Shown: positions 9,001-16,399, counted from the stretch's first letter. The stretch: DNA of 22,188 bases from JBFGFG01 sp041627475 (GCA_041627475.1 JBFKQZ010000017.1:1-22188); one strand, 5' to 3'. A program made the numbers and translations. Notes: generated by a model not told the origin, from the sequence alone.

Positions 9001-11045
9001 GTCGCTGCGAGCTCCCCGAGCCGCGACTCCAGGCGACCGGCCGACTCGTCGGTCCGGGCCGTGAGGGAGGAACGCAGCTCCTCGACGACCGTGCGGAGCT
9101 CCTCCGTCGTGCTGGCGACGGCATCGGCCAGGGCCGCCCGTTGCCGGTCGTCGCGGTCGCCGAGCTCGGTCGCCGCCTGCAGGATGTGGTCGCGCGCGGT
9201 GACGTTCGCGTCGCGGACGTCGGCGACCAGGCGCTGCAGCTCGCCCGTCGCGCCACGCACCTCCTCGAGCTGCTGCTCGTCGACACGGCGCACGACGTCG
9301 TCCGTCGACGCGGCGAGCTGCCGCAGGTCCGCGAGCTGGTCGAGCACCGTGGCACGCAGCTCGGTGGCGACGTCGTCCAGGTCGGCACGGGCGCTGCCGG
9401 TGGCGGCGGCCAACGTGCTCGTCGCCTCGTCGACCCTCGAGCGCAGCGCGGCACCGTCCTCGTCGAGGCGTGTCCGCAGCTCCTGGCTGTCCGCCTGGAG
9501 ACCAGCGCGGAGCTCCTCGATGGCGTCCCGGAGGAGCTCCCGGAGCTCGTCCGCGACGGACGTCGTGGTCGCGCGGACGTCGGACGCGAGCCGCTCGGTC
9601 GCCGCGCCGAGCTCGTCCGTGCCGCTCGACGTCGTCGCGCGCAGGTCCTCCGCGAGCCGCTCCAGCGTCGTCCGCAGCTCCTCGGCGCTCGCCGTCGTGC
9701 TCGCGCCGACGTCGACGACGATGCGCTCGAGCGCCTCCTCGATCGTGGTGCGCTGCGCTGCTGCGGCCTCGTCGAGGCCGGACGTGAGCGCCCGACCCTG
9801 CTCGACGACCGCCTGCTCCTGCCGTCGAGCCGCGAGCTGCTGCTGCTCCTCCATCGCGGTGACCTGGTCGAGCATCCCCACGACGATCCCGCGCAGGTCG
9901 GCCACGGCCGCCGCCGACTCGTCGGCCTGCCGCGCGAGCGCGTCGCGCAGGAGGTCGTCCAGCCGCGACCCGAGGTCGTCGAGGGTGCGACGCACGTCGG
10001 TGTCGGTCGTCTCGCTCTGCTCACGCAGCTGGCTGGCCGCGTCGGTGAGGTCGGCCACGGCGCCGCGCGTCGTCTCCAGCTGGGCCTCGGTCGAGTCGTC
10101 CAGGCGCCGGACGACCTCGGCGAGACGGTCGCGGAAGGTCGCGACGAGCTCGTCGGCCGCGTCCTCCAGTGCCCGGTCCGCGGTGGCGCGCACCTGCCCC
10201 ATCGCGACCTGGAAGTCGGCGTGCAGCTGGCCGAACGCCTCCTCGCCACCCTCGCGTAGGCCGCCGAGCGTGGCGTCACCGCGGCTGCGCAGCTCGTCCT
10301 GCAGGTCCGCCATCCGGGCCTCGAGGTCCTCGCGCACCCCGGAGAACGCGGCACCGACCTGTGCCTCGACCGTCTCGGCGGTGGCCTCGCGGACGCTGCT
10401 GTCGATCGTCGCCGTGATCTGCTCGCGCAGCCCGTCCACCGTGTCGACGGCCCGCTCCAGCTCGTCGCGCAGCTGGCCGAGCTCCTGCGCCCGTGCCTCG
10501 TCGAGTCGTGCCTCGACGCCGGCGACGGCGGCACGCACCCGCTCGTCCAGCCCCGCCAGGGCCTGCTCGACGGCCGGCCCGACGTCCTCGGTGCTCGTCA
10601 CGACCTCCTGCACGAACCCGGCGAGGCCGGACGCCGACGCCGACAGGCCCGTCGCGGTCGTGCCGACGTTGGCCGTCACCTCGCGCAGCTGCGGCATGAG
10701 CGTCGTCAGGTCACCGGCGGCCTGCTCGAGCCGGTCGGCACGCTCCTCCAGCCGTTCCCGTGCGGCGTCGCGGTCGGTCGCCAGCTGCTCGCGCACCTCT
10801 GCGAGGACCTGCTCGACGCGGGCCCGGACGCTCGTCGTGGCCTGCTCGAGGCGGGTCGCGATCGCCGTGTCGGCGTCGGCGAGCCCGCGCTCGACCCGGT
10901 CCGCCGACTCGCCGAGGCGTCGCGCCACGGCGTCGACCCGCGCCGCGAGGTCGTCCTCCTGGCGGTCGACCCGCACGGTGAGGTCCTCGACGGCCCGCGT
11001 GAGCCGGTCGATGCGTGCACCCAGCGCGAGGTCGTCCTGGCTCAT
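6039..11045 (-). CDS. Giant coiled-coil protein with C-terminal UvrC-like tandem helix-hairpin-helix
   Basis: 1668 residues with no membrane segment and a single cysteine (1584). Between Pro157 and Pro1578 I find no proline, about 1420 residues. The sequence is dominated by Ala, Leu, Glu, Asp, Arg and Thr in 11- and 22-residue units such as TLDELDAALRAR, consistent with a very long helical rod (hendecad-type coiled coil). A basic linker (about 1584-1610, repeated RRP/RRA) leads to a final domain with two GVG hairpins (1621-1623 and 1653-1655) separated by LLAEYGSVRALRAAPIDEIAEV, the (HhH)2 pattern found at the end of UvrC. That domain usually binds DNA non-specifically. No ATPase, kinase or peptidoglycan motif is seen, so it is not an SMC or Rad50. 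A role as a DNA-tethering or nucleoid/cell-pole scaffold is inference. ATG 11045 has AGGA 9 nt upstream. It follows fbiC on the same strand after 72 bases. Confidence 0.85.
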   Translation of the reverse strand: MSQDDLALGARIDRLTRAVEDLTVRVDRQEDDLAARVDAVARRLGESADRVERGLADADTAIATRLEQATTSVRARVEQVLAEVREQLATDRDAARERLEERADRLEQAAGDLTTLMPQLREVTANVGTTATGLSASASGLAGFVQEVVTSTEDVGPAVEQALAGLDERVRAAVAGVEARLDEARAQELGQLRDELERAVDTVDGLREQITATIDSSVREATAETVEAQVGAAFSGVREDLEARMADLQDELRSRGDATLGGLREGGEEAFGQLHADFQVAMGQVRATADRALEDAADELVATFRDRLAEVVRRLDDSTEAQLETTRGAVADLTDAASQLREQSETTDTDVRRTLDDLGSRLDDLLRDALARQADESAAAVADLRGIVVGMLDQVTAMEEQQQLAARRQEQAVVEQGRALTSGLDEAAAAQRTTIEEALERIVVDVGASTTASAEELRTTLERLAEDLRATTSSGTDELGAATERLASDVRATTTSVADELRELLRDAIEELRAGLQADSQELRTRLDEDGAALRSRVDEATSTLAAATGSARADLDDVATELRATVLDQLADLRQLAASTDDVVRRVDEQQLEEVRGATGELQRLVADVRDANVTARDHILQAATELGDRDDRQRAALADAVASTTEELRTVVEELRSSLTARTDESAGRLESRLGELAATLDDRTESTAAQLRTTLDDLAATLDDRTETTTAQLRTTLDELAASLAGRVDEEAGQVRDAVASLAADLRARVDEDAAAKQTTLDELDAALRARTAEVAGELEQRVEQLDAGLRERAAGDAEALRAHLSELDEAVRGTLGELDAALRATTAEDAEHLQTQLAAIESRLTARGHEVASTLEELDTALRARAQEDTSRLEQALSSLRDELTEAVTSSDDRLRTTLTDLATELRDELAAARTGLDESLLSGQERLATSLELGQERIAAVTDGATADITSQLGALGRDVDERLQATSTASEATLRELVAGLEQRLAEARDALDETARQHASAVEATAAEHASAVDSAASETVAGLRELLESTRERLATALDEHRTSVDTSAQHVEQQLRSTMAEEAGEVRNALAVASAAIHDATERESSSTRALLEDLTAQLRAALDEDAEDRRRLAERADELAAAGEEQATVLRDRLGAHAELLDHNSERIERAVTDARGRIDEHAEHLAAAVADVGSQAERLEELTAAAREDLAQQLVAQREAALTAAADLGDLLRADNEELRALVDRVVASQQEDVARLLADGQQHVTNAVTAARQSLLDEVDRAVARLQDTVGAHVDAATSELRTSTGERVATFEAATTAALEGLVAAATDRSGAMLDDLLAEARLQLDDQTRAAVETAAGDLRRRADALATLLDEARAALREEGAGLRDEATRLADVGEGLRAAADASDQGAAAVEAEVARLVARTDDVEGAAAAVADEVAAVRGVADRLVQQVAAEVASLEESRTAFAELTDQVVRQVVDESDAVRRRVTEEIEAESARSDDRVARLEATVDRTVDELRAALDVGTAALDDLVDARSRDLADLTGVEVARVQGAVEELQRVVARAEEQLARIDDLEAALRDRASAPAEAASCRAVVRRPAVRRADEPVRVVRRPDGRAALRAVLADVDGVGRTRQERLLAEYGSVRALRAAPIDEIAEVAGVGRTIAERIAAAADR
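8881..9012 (-). repeat. Near-identical 66-bp tandem duplication inside the coiled-coil gene
   Basis: Units 8881-8946 and 8947-9012 share long identical stretches (for example the segment with GTGGTCCGCAGCTGCGCGG in both). Each encodes 22 residues with the core AQLRTTLD[DE]LAA[TS]L. 66 bp equals two 11-residue helical units, so the duplication keeps the coiled-coil register. It points to growth of the rod by unequal recombination or slippage. Confidence 0.75.
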
Positions 11046-11079
11046 CGGGAGTCGTCCTGTTCCGTGCAGACGGTGAGGG

Positions 11080-11085
11080 ACCCTA
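11080..11085 (-). promoter_or_regulatory. Possible -10 box for the coiled-coil gene
   Basis: TAGGGT on the minus strand, about 34 nt before the ATG at 11045, in the 72-base gap after fbiC. A start near 11073 would leave a leader of about 28 nt that includes the AGGA ribosome-binding element. No clear -35. Confidence 0.3.
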
Positions 11086-11117
11086 GCGACGAGGCCGTCA
11101 CGGACCCCCGTACCGCG

Positions 11118-13706
11118 TCAGGCCGTGCGCACGCCCTCGGCGGTCGCAGCCCGCTCGACGACGCCGTACGTGGTCGTGCGCTCACGCGGGGTGCGGTCGA
11201 TCCCCCGGATCGCGCCCTCGAGCTCCTCCGGCGTGTGGGAGACCCCGTGGTCCGAGCCCGCCATCCGCGAGATCGTCTCCTCCATGAGGGTCCCGCCGAG
11301 GTCGTCGGCGCCACCGCGGAGCATCACCTGCGCCCCCTCGAGCCCGAGCTTCACCCACGACGTCTGCACGTGGTCGATGGCGCCCTGGAGCAGCAGGCGC
11401 GCCACGGCGTGGACGCGGCGGTCCTCGTCGGGGGTCGAGCCGGGGCGGGCGACGCCGGCGAGGTAGATCGGTGCGAGCTGGTGCACGAACGGCAGCGGGA
11501 CGAACTCGGTGAAGCCGCCCGTGTCCTCCTGGATCGACCGGAGCCGCTTGATGTGGGCGACCCAGTGGCCCGGGTGGTCGACGTGGCCGTACATCATCGT
11601 GCTGCTGGAGGGCAGCCCGACGTCGTGGGCCGTGCGCACGACCTCCTCCCACGTGTCCGCGGGCAGCTTGCCCTTCGTGAGCACCCACCGGACCTCGTCG
11701 TCCAGGATCTCGGCCGCCGTGCCGGGGATCGAGCCGAGCCCACGGTCGCGGGCCTCGGTGAGCCACTCGCGGATCGAGACGCCCAGCTTCGCCGCCCCGT
11801 TGACGACCTCCATCGGGCTGAAGGCGTGCACGTGCAGCTCGGGGGTCGCCTCGCGGACGGTGTCGAGGACGCGGAAGTAGTGGTCGGCCGGCAGGTCGGG
11901 ATGGATGCCGCCCTGCATGCAGACCTCGGTGGCCCCGCGGTCCCGGGCGTCGCGGACGCGTGCGGCGATCTGGTCCATGCCGAGCGTGTAGGCGTCGGGG
12001 TCGTCGCGGCGCTGGGCGAACGCGCAGAAGCGGCAGCCGACGTAGCAGACGTTGGTGAAGTTGAGGTTGCGGTTGACGACGTACGTCACCTCGTCACCGA
12101 CCCGGTCGGCCCGGACCTCGTCCGCTGCTCGTGCCAGGGCCTCGAGGTCCGCGCCCTCGGCGTCGAAGAGCAGGCGGGCCGCGTCGTCGTCGAGCACGGT
12201 GCCGCCCTGCGCCGCGGCCAGCGCCGCCGCGACGTCGCGCGAGAGGTCGCTGCCGGGTGTCACCCGCGGACCCTCGTCGCGGCGGTAGGTGGCAGCCACC
12301 TCGGCGATGTCGCCGTAGACGGCGCGGTGCAGGTCGTCCTCCGCCGCGGCCGACCGTGCGTTGCGTCCGTCGGCTGCGGACCCCCCGGCCTCGTCGCCGC
12401 TGATGACGGCGTCCATCGCCGCCGTCGTGTCCTGCAGCGTCAGGACCGGCGCCTGCCACGGCTGTGGCTCCGGCACGTGGCCCGACCGGGCCAGCCCCTC
12501 GGGCGTGGCGAGGTCGGCGACCGGACCGGCCATGCGGCTGTCCAGCCACGGGTCGGGGCGCGTGGCCCACTCCGGATACACGCAGAGCCGCTCGGTCAGC
12601 TCGAAGCCCGCCGCGGCCGTGCGCTCGGCGAGGGCGTCGAGGTGCGGCCACGGCTTCTCGGGGTTGACGTGGTCCGGCGTGATCGGCGACACCCCTCCGA
12701 GGTCGTCGATCCCGGCCGCCAGCAGCCGAGCCTCGCCGCCCGGGGACAGGTTCGGCGGTGCCTGGACGTGCACCGTCGGCCCCAGCACGAGCCGTGCCGC
12801 CGCCACGGCGGCGAGCACCTCGTGCTCCGGTGGCGACGGCCGGTCCCGCATCGCGGTGTCGGGCTTCGGGACGAAGTGCTGGACGATCACCTCCTGGAGG
12901 TGGCCGTACCGGCGGTGGGCGTCACGCAGGGCCAGCAGGGTGTCGGCGCGTTCCTCGGGGGTCTCGCCGATGCCGATGAGCAGCCCGGAGGTGAACGGGA
13001 TCGCCAGACGGCCGGCGTCCTCGAGCATGCGCAGCCGGACGGCCGGGTCCTTGTCGGGGGCGTTGGCGTGCGCCTCGCCCTTCTGCAGCAGGCGCTCGGA
13101 GGTCGACTCGAGCATCAGCCCCATGGACGCAGCGACGGGACGCAGCAGGGACAGCTCGGACCACGACAGCACGCCGGGGTTCAGGTGCGGCAGCAGCCCG
13201 GTCTCCTCGATGACCCGGATCGCGACGCTGCGCAGGTAGGCGACGGTCGAGTCGTAGCCGTGCGCGTCGAGCCAGGACCGGGCGGCCGGGTAGCGCTCCT
13301 CGGGCCGGTCCCCCAGCGTGAACAGCGCCTCCTTGCAGCCCGCCTCCTGGCCGCGCCGGGCGATCTCGAGGACCTCGTCCGGGGACAGGTAGGCCGGCAC
13401 GTCGCCCTTCGGTGGCCACGCGAAGGTGCAGTAGCCACAGGCGTCCCGGCACAGGTGGGTGAGCGGGACGAAGACCTTGCGGCTGTACGTCACACGGCGT
13501 CCGCCGTCCGGCGTGCGTCCCCAGCCACCGTCGGCGAACCACGGCGCACGGTCGCGCACGGCCCCGGCCTGCGCGACCAGCCGGTCGAGGTCGTCGCCGG
13601 TGGCCGTGAGCAGCGCCGCGACCTCGTCACGGGTGAGACTGCGACCGTCCTCGGCGCGCCGCAGCGCCCGCGGCCGCCGCCGGTCCCGCTCCTGCTGGTC
13701 GACCAC
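11118..13706 (-). CDS. fbiC: FO synthase, fused CofG-CofH radical SAM enzyme
   Basis: Makes the 5-deazaflavin FO from 5-amino-6-ribitylaminouracil and tyrosine, the first committed step of coenzyme F420 synthesis. Both radical SAM halves are intact. The CofG half has LCRDACGYCTF, cluster cysteines at 86, 90 and 93 counted from the GTG used here. The CofH half has NVCYVGCRFCAF, cysteines at 554, 558 and 561. The length (862) is typical of actinobacterial FbiC. Start: the open frame extends to 13772, but the first extra residues look non-coding; GTG 13706 has GGACGAGG (13713-13720) 6 nt upstream and leaves an 80-base divergent promoter region before cofD. An in-frame GTG at 13712 is an alternative. 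The C-terminal half reads through TWEEVVRTAHDVGLPSSSTMMYGH, a conserved CofH stretch. Confidence 0.96.
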   Translation of the reverse strand: MVDQQERDRRRPRALRRAEDGRSLTRDEVAALLTATGDDLDRLVAQAGAVRDRAPWFADGGWGRTPDGGRRVTYSRKVFVPLTHLCRDACGYCTFAWPPKGDVPAYLSPDEVLEIARRGQEAGCKEALFTLGDRPEERYPAARSWLDAHGYDSTVAYLRSVAIRVIEETGLLPHLNPGVLSWSELSLLRPVAASMGLMLESTSERLLQKGEAHANAPDKDPAVRLRMLEDAGRLAIPFTSGLLIGIGETPEERADTLLALRDAHRRYGHLQEVIVQHFVPKPDTAMRDRPSPPEHEVLAAVAAARLVLGPTVHVQAPPNLSPGGEARLLAAGIDDLGGVSPITPDHVNPEKPWPHLDALAERTAAAGFELTERLCVYPEWATRPDPWLDSRMAGPVADLATPEGLARSGHVPEPQPWQAPVLTLQDTTAAMDAVISGDEAGGSAADGRNARSAAAEDDLHRAVYGDIAEVAATYRRDEGPRVTPGSDLSRDVAAALAAAQGGTVLDDDAARLLFDAEGADLEALARAADEVRADRVGDEVTYVVNRNLNFTNVCYVGCRFCAFAQRRDDPDAYTLGMDQIAARVRDARDRGATEVCMQGGIHPDLPADHYFRVLDTVREATPELHVHAFSPMEVVNGAAKLGVSIREWLTEARDRGLGSIPGTAAEILDDEVRWVLTKGKLPADTWEEVVRTAHDVGLPSSSTMMYGHVDHPGHWVAHIKRLRSIQEDTGGFTEFVPLPFVHQLAPIYLAGVARPGSTPDEDRRVHAVARLLLQGAIDHVQTSWVKLGLEGAQVMLRGGADDLGGTLMEETISRMAGSDHGVSHTPEELEGAIRGIDRTPRERTTTYGVVERAATAEGVRTA

Positions 13707-13732
13707 CTGCACCCTCGTCCCTGTCGACCCCG

Positions 13733-13738
13733 AGCCTA
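13733..13738 (-). promoter_or_regulatory. Probable -10 box of fbiC
   Basis: TAGGCT on the minus strand, with a predicted start near 13726, about 20 nt before GTG 13706 and just ahead of the GGACGAGG ribosome-binding site. Confidence 0.4.
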
Positions 13739-13752
13739 CGGCCCGCGGGCAA

Positions 13753-13758
13753 TAGCCT
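13753..13758 (+). promoter_or_regulatory. Probable -10 box of the cofD-cofE operon
   Basis: TAGCCT on the plus strand, with a predicted start near 13765, about 22 nt before ATG 13787. It faces away from the fbiC -10 box, only 14 bases separating the two hexamers. Confidence 0.4.
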
Positions 13759-13786
13759 CGTCGCTCGGCCACGTCCGGGAGTCGAG

Positions 13787-14728
13787 ATGATCACCGTCCT
13801 CGCAGGAGGCGTGGGTGCCGCACGCTTCCTGAAGGGACTCGTGCAGGTCGTCGACGCGCACGAGGTCACTGCCGTCGTGAACGTCGGCGACGACGTCCGG
13901 GTCCACGGCCTGCACGTCTCCCCGGACCTGGACTCGATCGTCTACCACCTCGCCGGCGTGGTGCACCCCGGGCAGCAGTGGGGACGCGCGGACGAGTCCT
14001 TCGTCGTCGCGGAGGAGCTGGCGCGACTCGGCCGACCCACCTGGTTCACCCTCGGTGACCGCGACCTGGCCGTGCACGTGCACCGGACGGCACGCCTCGC
14101 CGAGGGGGCGCCGCTGTCGCAGGTCACGGCCGAGGTCGCCAACGCGTTCGGCGTCGACGTGACGCTGCTGCCGGCGACCGACGACCCGGTGGGGACGCGG
14201 GTGCACACGACCGACGGCGAGGACCTGCACTTCCAGGAGTACTGGGTGCGCGACCGCGCAGAGCACGAGGTCGCGCGCGTCGAGCTGGCCGGGCGCGACG
14301 GCGCGCGACCGGCACCGGGCGTGGTCGAGGCGATCGTCGACGCGGACGTCGTCCTCGTCGCCCCGTCCAACCCCGTCGTCTCGGTCGGCACCGTCCTCGC
14401 CGTCCCGGGCATCGCCGAGGCGGTCCGCACGACGCCTGCGCCGGTCGTGGGCGTCTCCCCGATCGTGGGCGGGACGGTCGTGCGTGGCATGGCCGACCGC
14501 CTCCTGCCGGCCATCGGGGTCGCCACGACCGCCGCGGGCGTGGCCGGCCACTACGCCGCGTGGCTCGACGGCTGGGTGCTCGACGAGCGGGACGCGGACC
14601 AGGCCGACGAGGTCGCCGACCTCGGGGTCCGACCGGCCGTGACCGACACGATGATGGACGACCCGGACGTCGCGGCCGCACTGGCCCGGACCTGCCTCGA
14701 CCTCGCCGCAGCCCTCGCCGATGGCTGA
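13787..14728 (+). CDS. cofD: 2-phospho-L-lactate / enolpyruvyl transferase of F420 synthesis (CofD/FbiA)
   Basis: 313 residues. Transfers the phospholactyl or phosphoenolpyruvyl group from a guanosine-diphospho donor to FO, giving F420-0 or its dehydro form. The N-terminal GGVGAARFLKG (7-17) is the nucleotide-binding loop of the family, followed by VNVGDD (31-36), PDLDSIVYHLAG, LGDRDLAVHVHRT (89-101) and APSNPVVSVG (193-202), all in the order and spacing of CofD/FbiA. ATG 13787 has GGGAG (13777-13781) 5 nt upstream. Its last 8 bases overlap cofE. The donor cannot be read from sequence: mycobacterial FbiA uses the enolpyruvyl donor, archaeal CofD the phospholactyl donor. Confidence 0.95.
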   Translation: MITVLAGGVGAARFLKGLVQVVDAHEVTAVVNVGDDVRVHGLHVSPDLDSIVYHLAGVVHPGQQWGRADESFVVAEELARLGRPTWFTLGDRDLAVHVHRTARLAEGAPLSQVTAEVANAFGVDVTLLPATDDPVGTRVHTTDGEDLHFQEYWVRDRAEHEVARVELAGRDGARPAPGVVEAIVDADVVLVAPSNPVVSVGTVLAVPGIAEAVRTTPAPVVGVSPIVGGTVVRGMADRLLPAIGVATTAAGVAGHYAAWLDGWVLDERDADQADEVADLGVRPAVTDTMMDDPDVAAALARTCLDLAAALADG

Positions 14729-15461
14729 GCTTCGGGTGGTCGGCCTCCCCACCGACGTCGAGGTCACGCCGGGCACGGACCTGGCGGCGGTCCTCCTGGA
14801 CGCGGTCGGTGCCGCCGGGGAGTCGCTCCGCGACGGCGACGTCGTGTGCGTCGCGTCGAAGGTCGTCGCGAAGGCCGAGGCGGCCTACGTCGACCTGCCC
14901 CCGGCCCCGACGCCTGACGCCGCCCGACGCCAGCTCGCCCGGGCACAGGCGGTGCGGGTCGTGGCCGACACCCCCAACGTGCTGATCGTCGAGACCCCGC
15001 AGGGCTTCGTCTGCGCCATGGCCGGGATCGACACGTCCAACGTCCCCGACGAGGGCCGCGCGCTGCTGCTCCCCGTCGACCCCGACGCCAGCGCCGCCGC
15101 CCTGCGTGCAGCCCTGCACGACGCGACCGAGGTCGACGTCGGGGTCGTCGTCACCGACACGTTCGGACGCCCCTGGCGCCTGGGCCAGACCGACGTGGCG
15201 CTCGGGGTGGCGGGCGTCACCGCACTGCGCGACGAGCGCGGGGGGCTCGACCGCGACGGGCACCCTTTGCACGTCACGCAGATCGCGGTGGCCGACCAGG
15301 TCGCCGCGGCCGCCGACCTCGTCCGCGGCAAGGCGGACGGGACACCCTTCGTGCTCCTGCGCGGGCTGGACGTCCGTGGCGAGGGCACGGGCCGCGACCT
15401 GCTCCGGCCGTCGGCCGACGACGCCTTCCGGACCGGTGCGGGCGGCGACCCGGAACCCTGA
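14721..15461 (+). CDS. cofE: Coenzyme F420-0:L-glutamate ligase, stand-alone CofE
   Basis: 246 residues. Adds glutamates to F420-0 with GTP. Family motifs: VASKVVAKAE (44-53), AGIDTSNVP (101-109), VTDTFGRPWRLGQTDVA (144-160) and RDLLRPSADDAFR near the end. The length equals archaeal CofE and the N-terminal half of mycobacterial FbiB (about 450 residues); the FbiB C-terminal nitroreductase-like domain that reduces dehydro-F420-0 is absent, and no continuation is found in any frame before the next gene. The start ATG lies inside the end of cofD and has no clear ribosome-binding site, so translation is probably coupled. Confidence 0.94.
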   Translation: MAELRVVGLPTDVEVTPGTDLAAVLLDAVGAAGESLRDGDVVCVASKVVAKAEAAYVDLPPAPTPDAARRQLARAQAVRVVADTPNVLIVETPQGFVCAMAGIDTSNVPDEGRALLLPVDPDASAAALRAALHDATEVDVGVVVTDTFGRPWRLGQTDVALGVAGVTALRDERGGLDRDGHPLHVTQIAVADQVAAAADLVRGKADGTPFVLLRGLDVRGEGTGRDLLRPSADDAFRTGAGGDPEP

Positions 15462-15555
15462 GCCGGCGCGGCGGCGTTGGCCCCGCCGTGGCCGGGGCGC
15501 TCCGCACCCAGCGGTACCCTCCCCGGCTGCTCCATTCGACTGACACGAGGGACCC
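15462..15555 (+). promoter_or_regulatory. cofE-DUF3105 intergenic region with a -10 box and a small GC hairpin
   Basis: TACCCT at 15515-15520 is a TAnnnT -10 candidate about 35 nt before the GTG of the next gene; GAGGG at 15547-15551 is its ribosome-binding site, 4 nt from the start. A perfect 6-bp GC inverted repeat (15480-15485 with 15493-15498, 7-nt loop) lies after cofE but lacks a T run, so a terminator is only possible. Confidence 0.35.
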
Positions 15556-16398
15556 GTGGCCGAGCAGGAACGCAAGACCAAGGCCGAGCGGCGCGAGGAG
15601 AAGCGCCAGCGCCGCATGGAGGAGGAGGCCGCCGCGGCGGCCGCCCAGCGGCGCCAGACGATCCGCAACACCGCGGTGGCCGTCGGACTCGTCGCCGTGC
15701 TCGGCGGACTGACGTTCCTCGCCGTCGGGAACCTCAACCCGACGATCGAGAACGCGATCACCGTCGCGCAGGCCGACATCGACGAGGCACGCGCCGCGAA
15801 CAGCTGCGAGGTCATCCAGGTCGAGCCCATCGCGTCCCGCGAGCACCTCGACCCGGCCACCGCGCCGCCGCAGGAGACGCTGTACGTCAACGGCCGCCCG
15901 ACGGCCACCGGGCCGCACTACGCCAACCCCGGACCGATCTACAGCGGCGTCCGTGACGAGCAGCTCGACGAGCGCGCCACGACCCACAACCTCGAGCACG
16001 GCTCGGTCATCATCTGGTACGACCCCGAGCAGGTCGACGGTGACGCGATCGACGACATCGACGAGCTCGTCGGCACGCTCAACGAGAGCGGGTTCGCCTC
16101 CAACGCGGGCCGCGCCGGCATCCTCGCCGCCCCGTTCACCGACCCGGGCATCGACTCCGGCAAGGCGATCGCGATCCGCTCCTGGGGGCAGGGCATGGAC
16201 TGCGGTTCGTGGGACCGTGACTACGCCTACGGCTGGATCGCGGAGCACTTCGGCAGCCGCGGCCCGGCGCCGGAGGCCGCCCTGGGCCAGTACCCGGAGG
16301 ACGTGCTCGAGATCTCCGACCAGGCCGGCAGCGACGACGAGGACGCGGCGACCGACGAGGACGCCGCGACCGACGAGGACGCCGCCACCGAGGAGTGA
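15556..16398 (+). CDS. Membrane-anchored DUF3105 domain protein
   Basis: 280 residues. The first 35 form a highly charged, Ala/Glu/Arg helical cytoplasmic stretch, followed by one membrane helix (about 39-58), so the rest is extracytoplasmic. The DUF3105 core contains HYANPGPIYSGV (121-132) and THNLEHGSVIIWY (143-155), the family's most recognisable motifs; their histidines suggest metal binding, but no function is known. Two cysteines (84 and 216) may form a disulfide. The tail is three copies of a six-residue acidic unit. GTG 15556 follows GAGGG. It is convergent with the glycosyltransferase gene: only one base separates the two stop codons. Whether it is linked to F420 or the polysaccharide genes cannot be told. 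Confidence 0.83.
   Translation: MAEQERKTKAERREEKRQRRMEEEAAAAAAQRRQTIRNTAVAVGLVAVLGGLTFLAVGNLNPTIENAITVAQADIDEARAANSCEVIQVEPIASREHLDPATAPPQETLYVNGRPTATGPHYANPGPIYSGVRDEQLDERATTHNLEHGSVIIWYDPEQVDGDAIDDIDELVGTLNESGFASNAGRAGILAAPFTDPGIDSGKAIAIRSWGQGMDCGSWDRDYAYGWIAEHFGSRGPAPEAALGQYPEDVLEISDQAGSDDEDAATDEDAATDEDAATEE
16336..16389 (+). repeat. Three tandem 18-bp units encoding DEDAAT
   Basis: Units begin at 16336, 16354 and 16372, differ only at synonymous third positions, and are followed by GAG GAG and the stop. They give the DUF3105 protein a disordered acidic C-terminus. Confidence 0.9.
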
Positions 16399-16399
16399 G

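Noticed and set aside
8881..9012. CRISPR-like or mobile-element repeat
   Set aside because: The repeats are adjacent, in frame and coding for coiled coil; there are no spacers, inverted ends or transposase.
5553..11076. Very long plus-strand open frames (5553-8735 and 7558-11076) opposite the coiled-coil gene
   Set aside because: Their translations are low-complexity Ser/Arg/Ala strings produced by the antisense of a GC-rich, repetitive gene. The minus frame has coherent coiled-coil and HhH features.
13707..13772. Start of FbiC at 13772
   Set aside because: It would leave 14 bases for two divergent promoters and covers the candidate -10 boxes; GTG 13706 has a good ribosome-binding site.
11064..13790. 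A 908-codon plus-strand open frame opposite fbiC
   Set aside because: It is antisense to an unmistakable FbiC and its translation has no recognisable domain; stop codons are rare by chance at this GC content.
15480..15498. Rho-independent terminator after cofE
   Set aside because: The 6-bp GC hairpin has no T run and short hairpins are frequent at this GC content; kept only as a remark in the intergenic entry.
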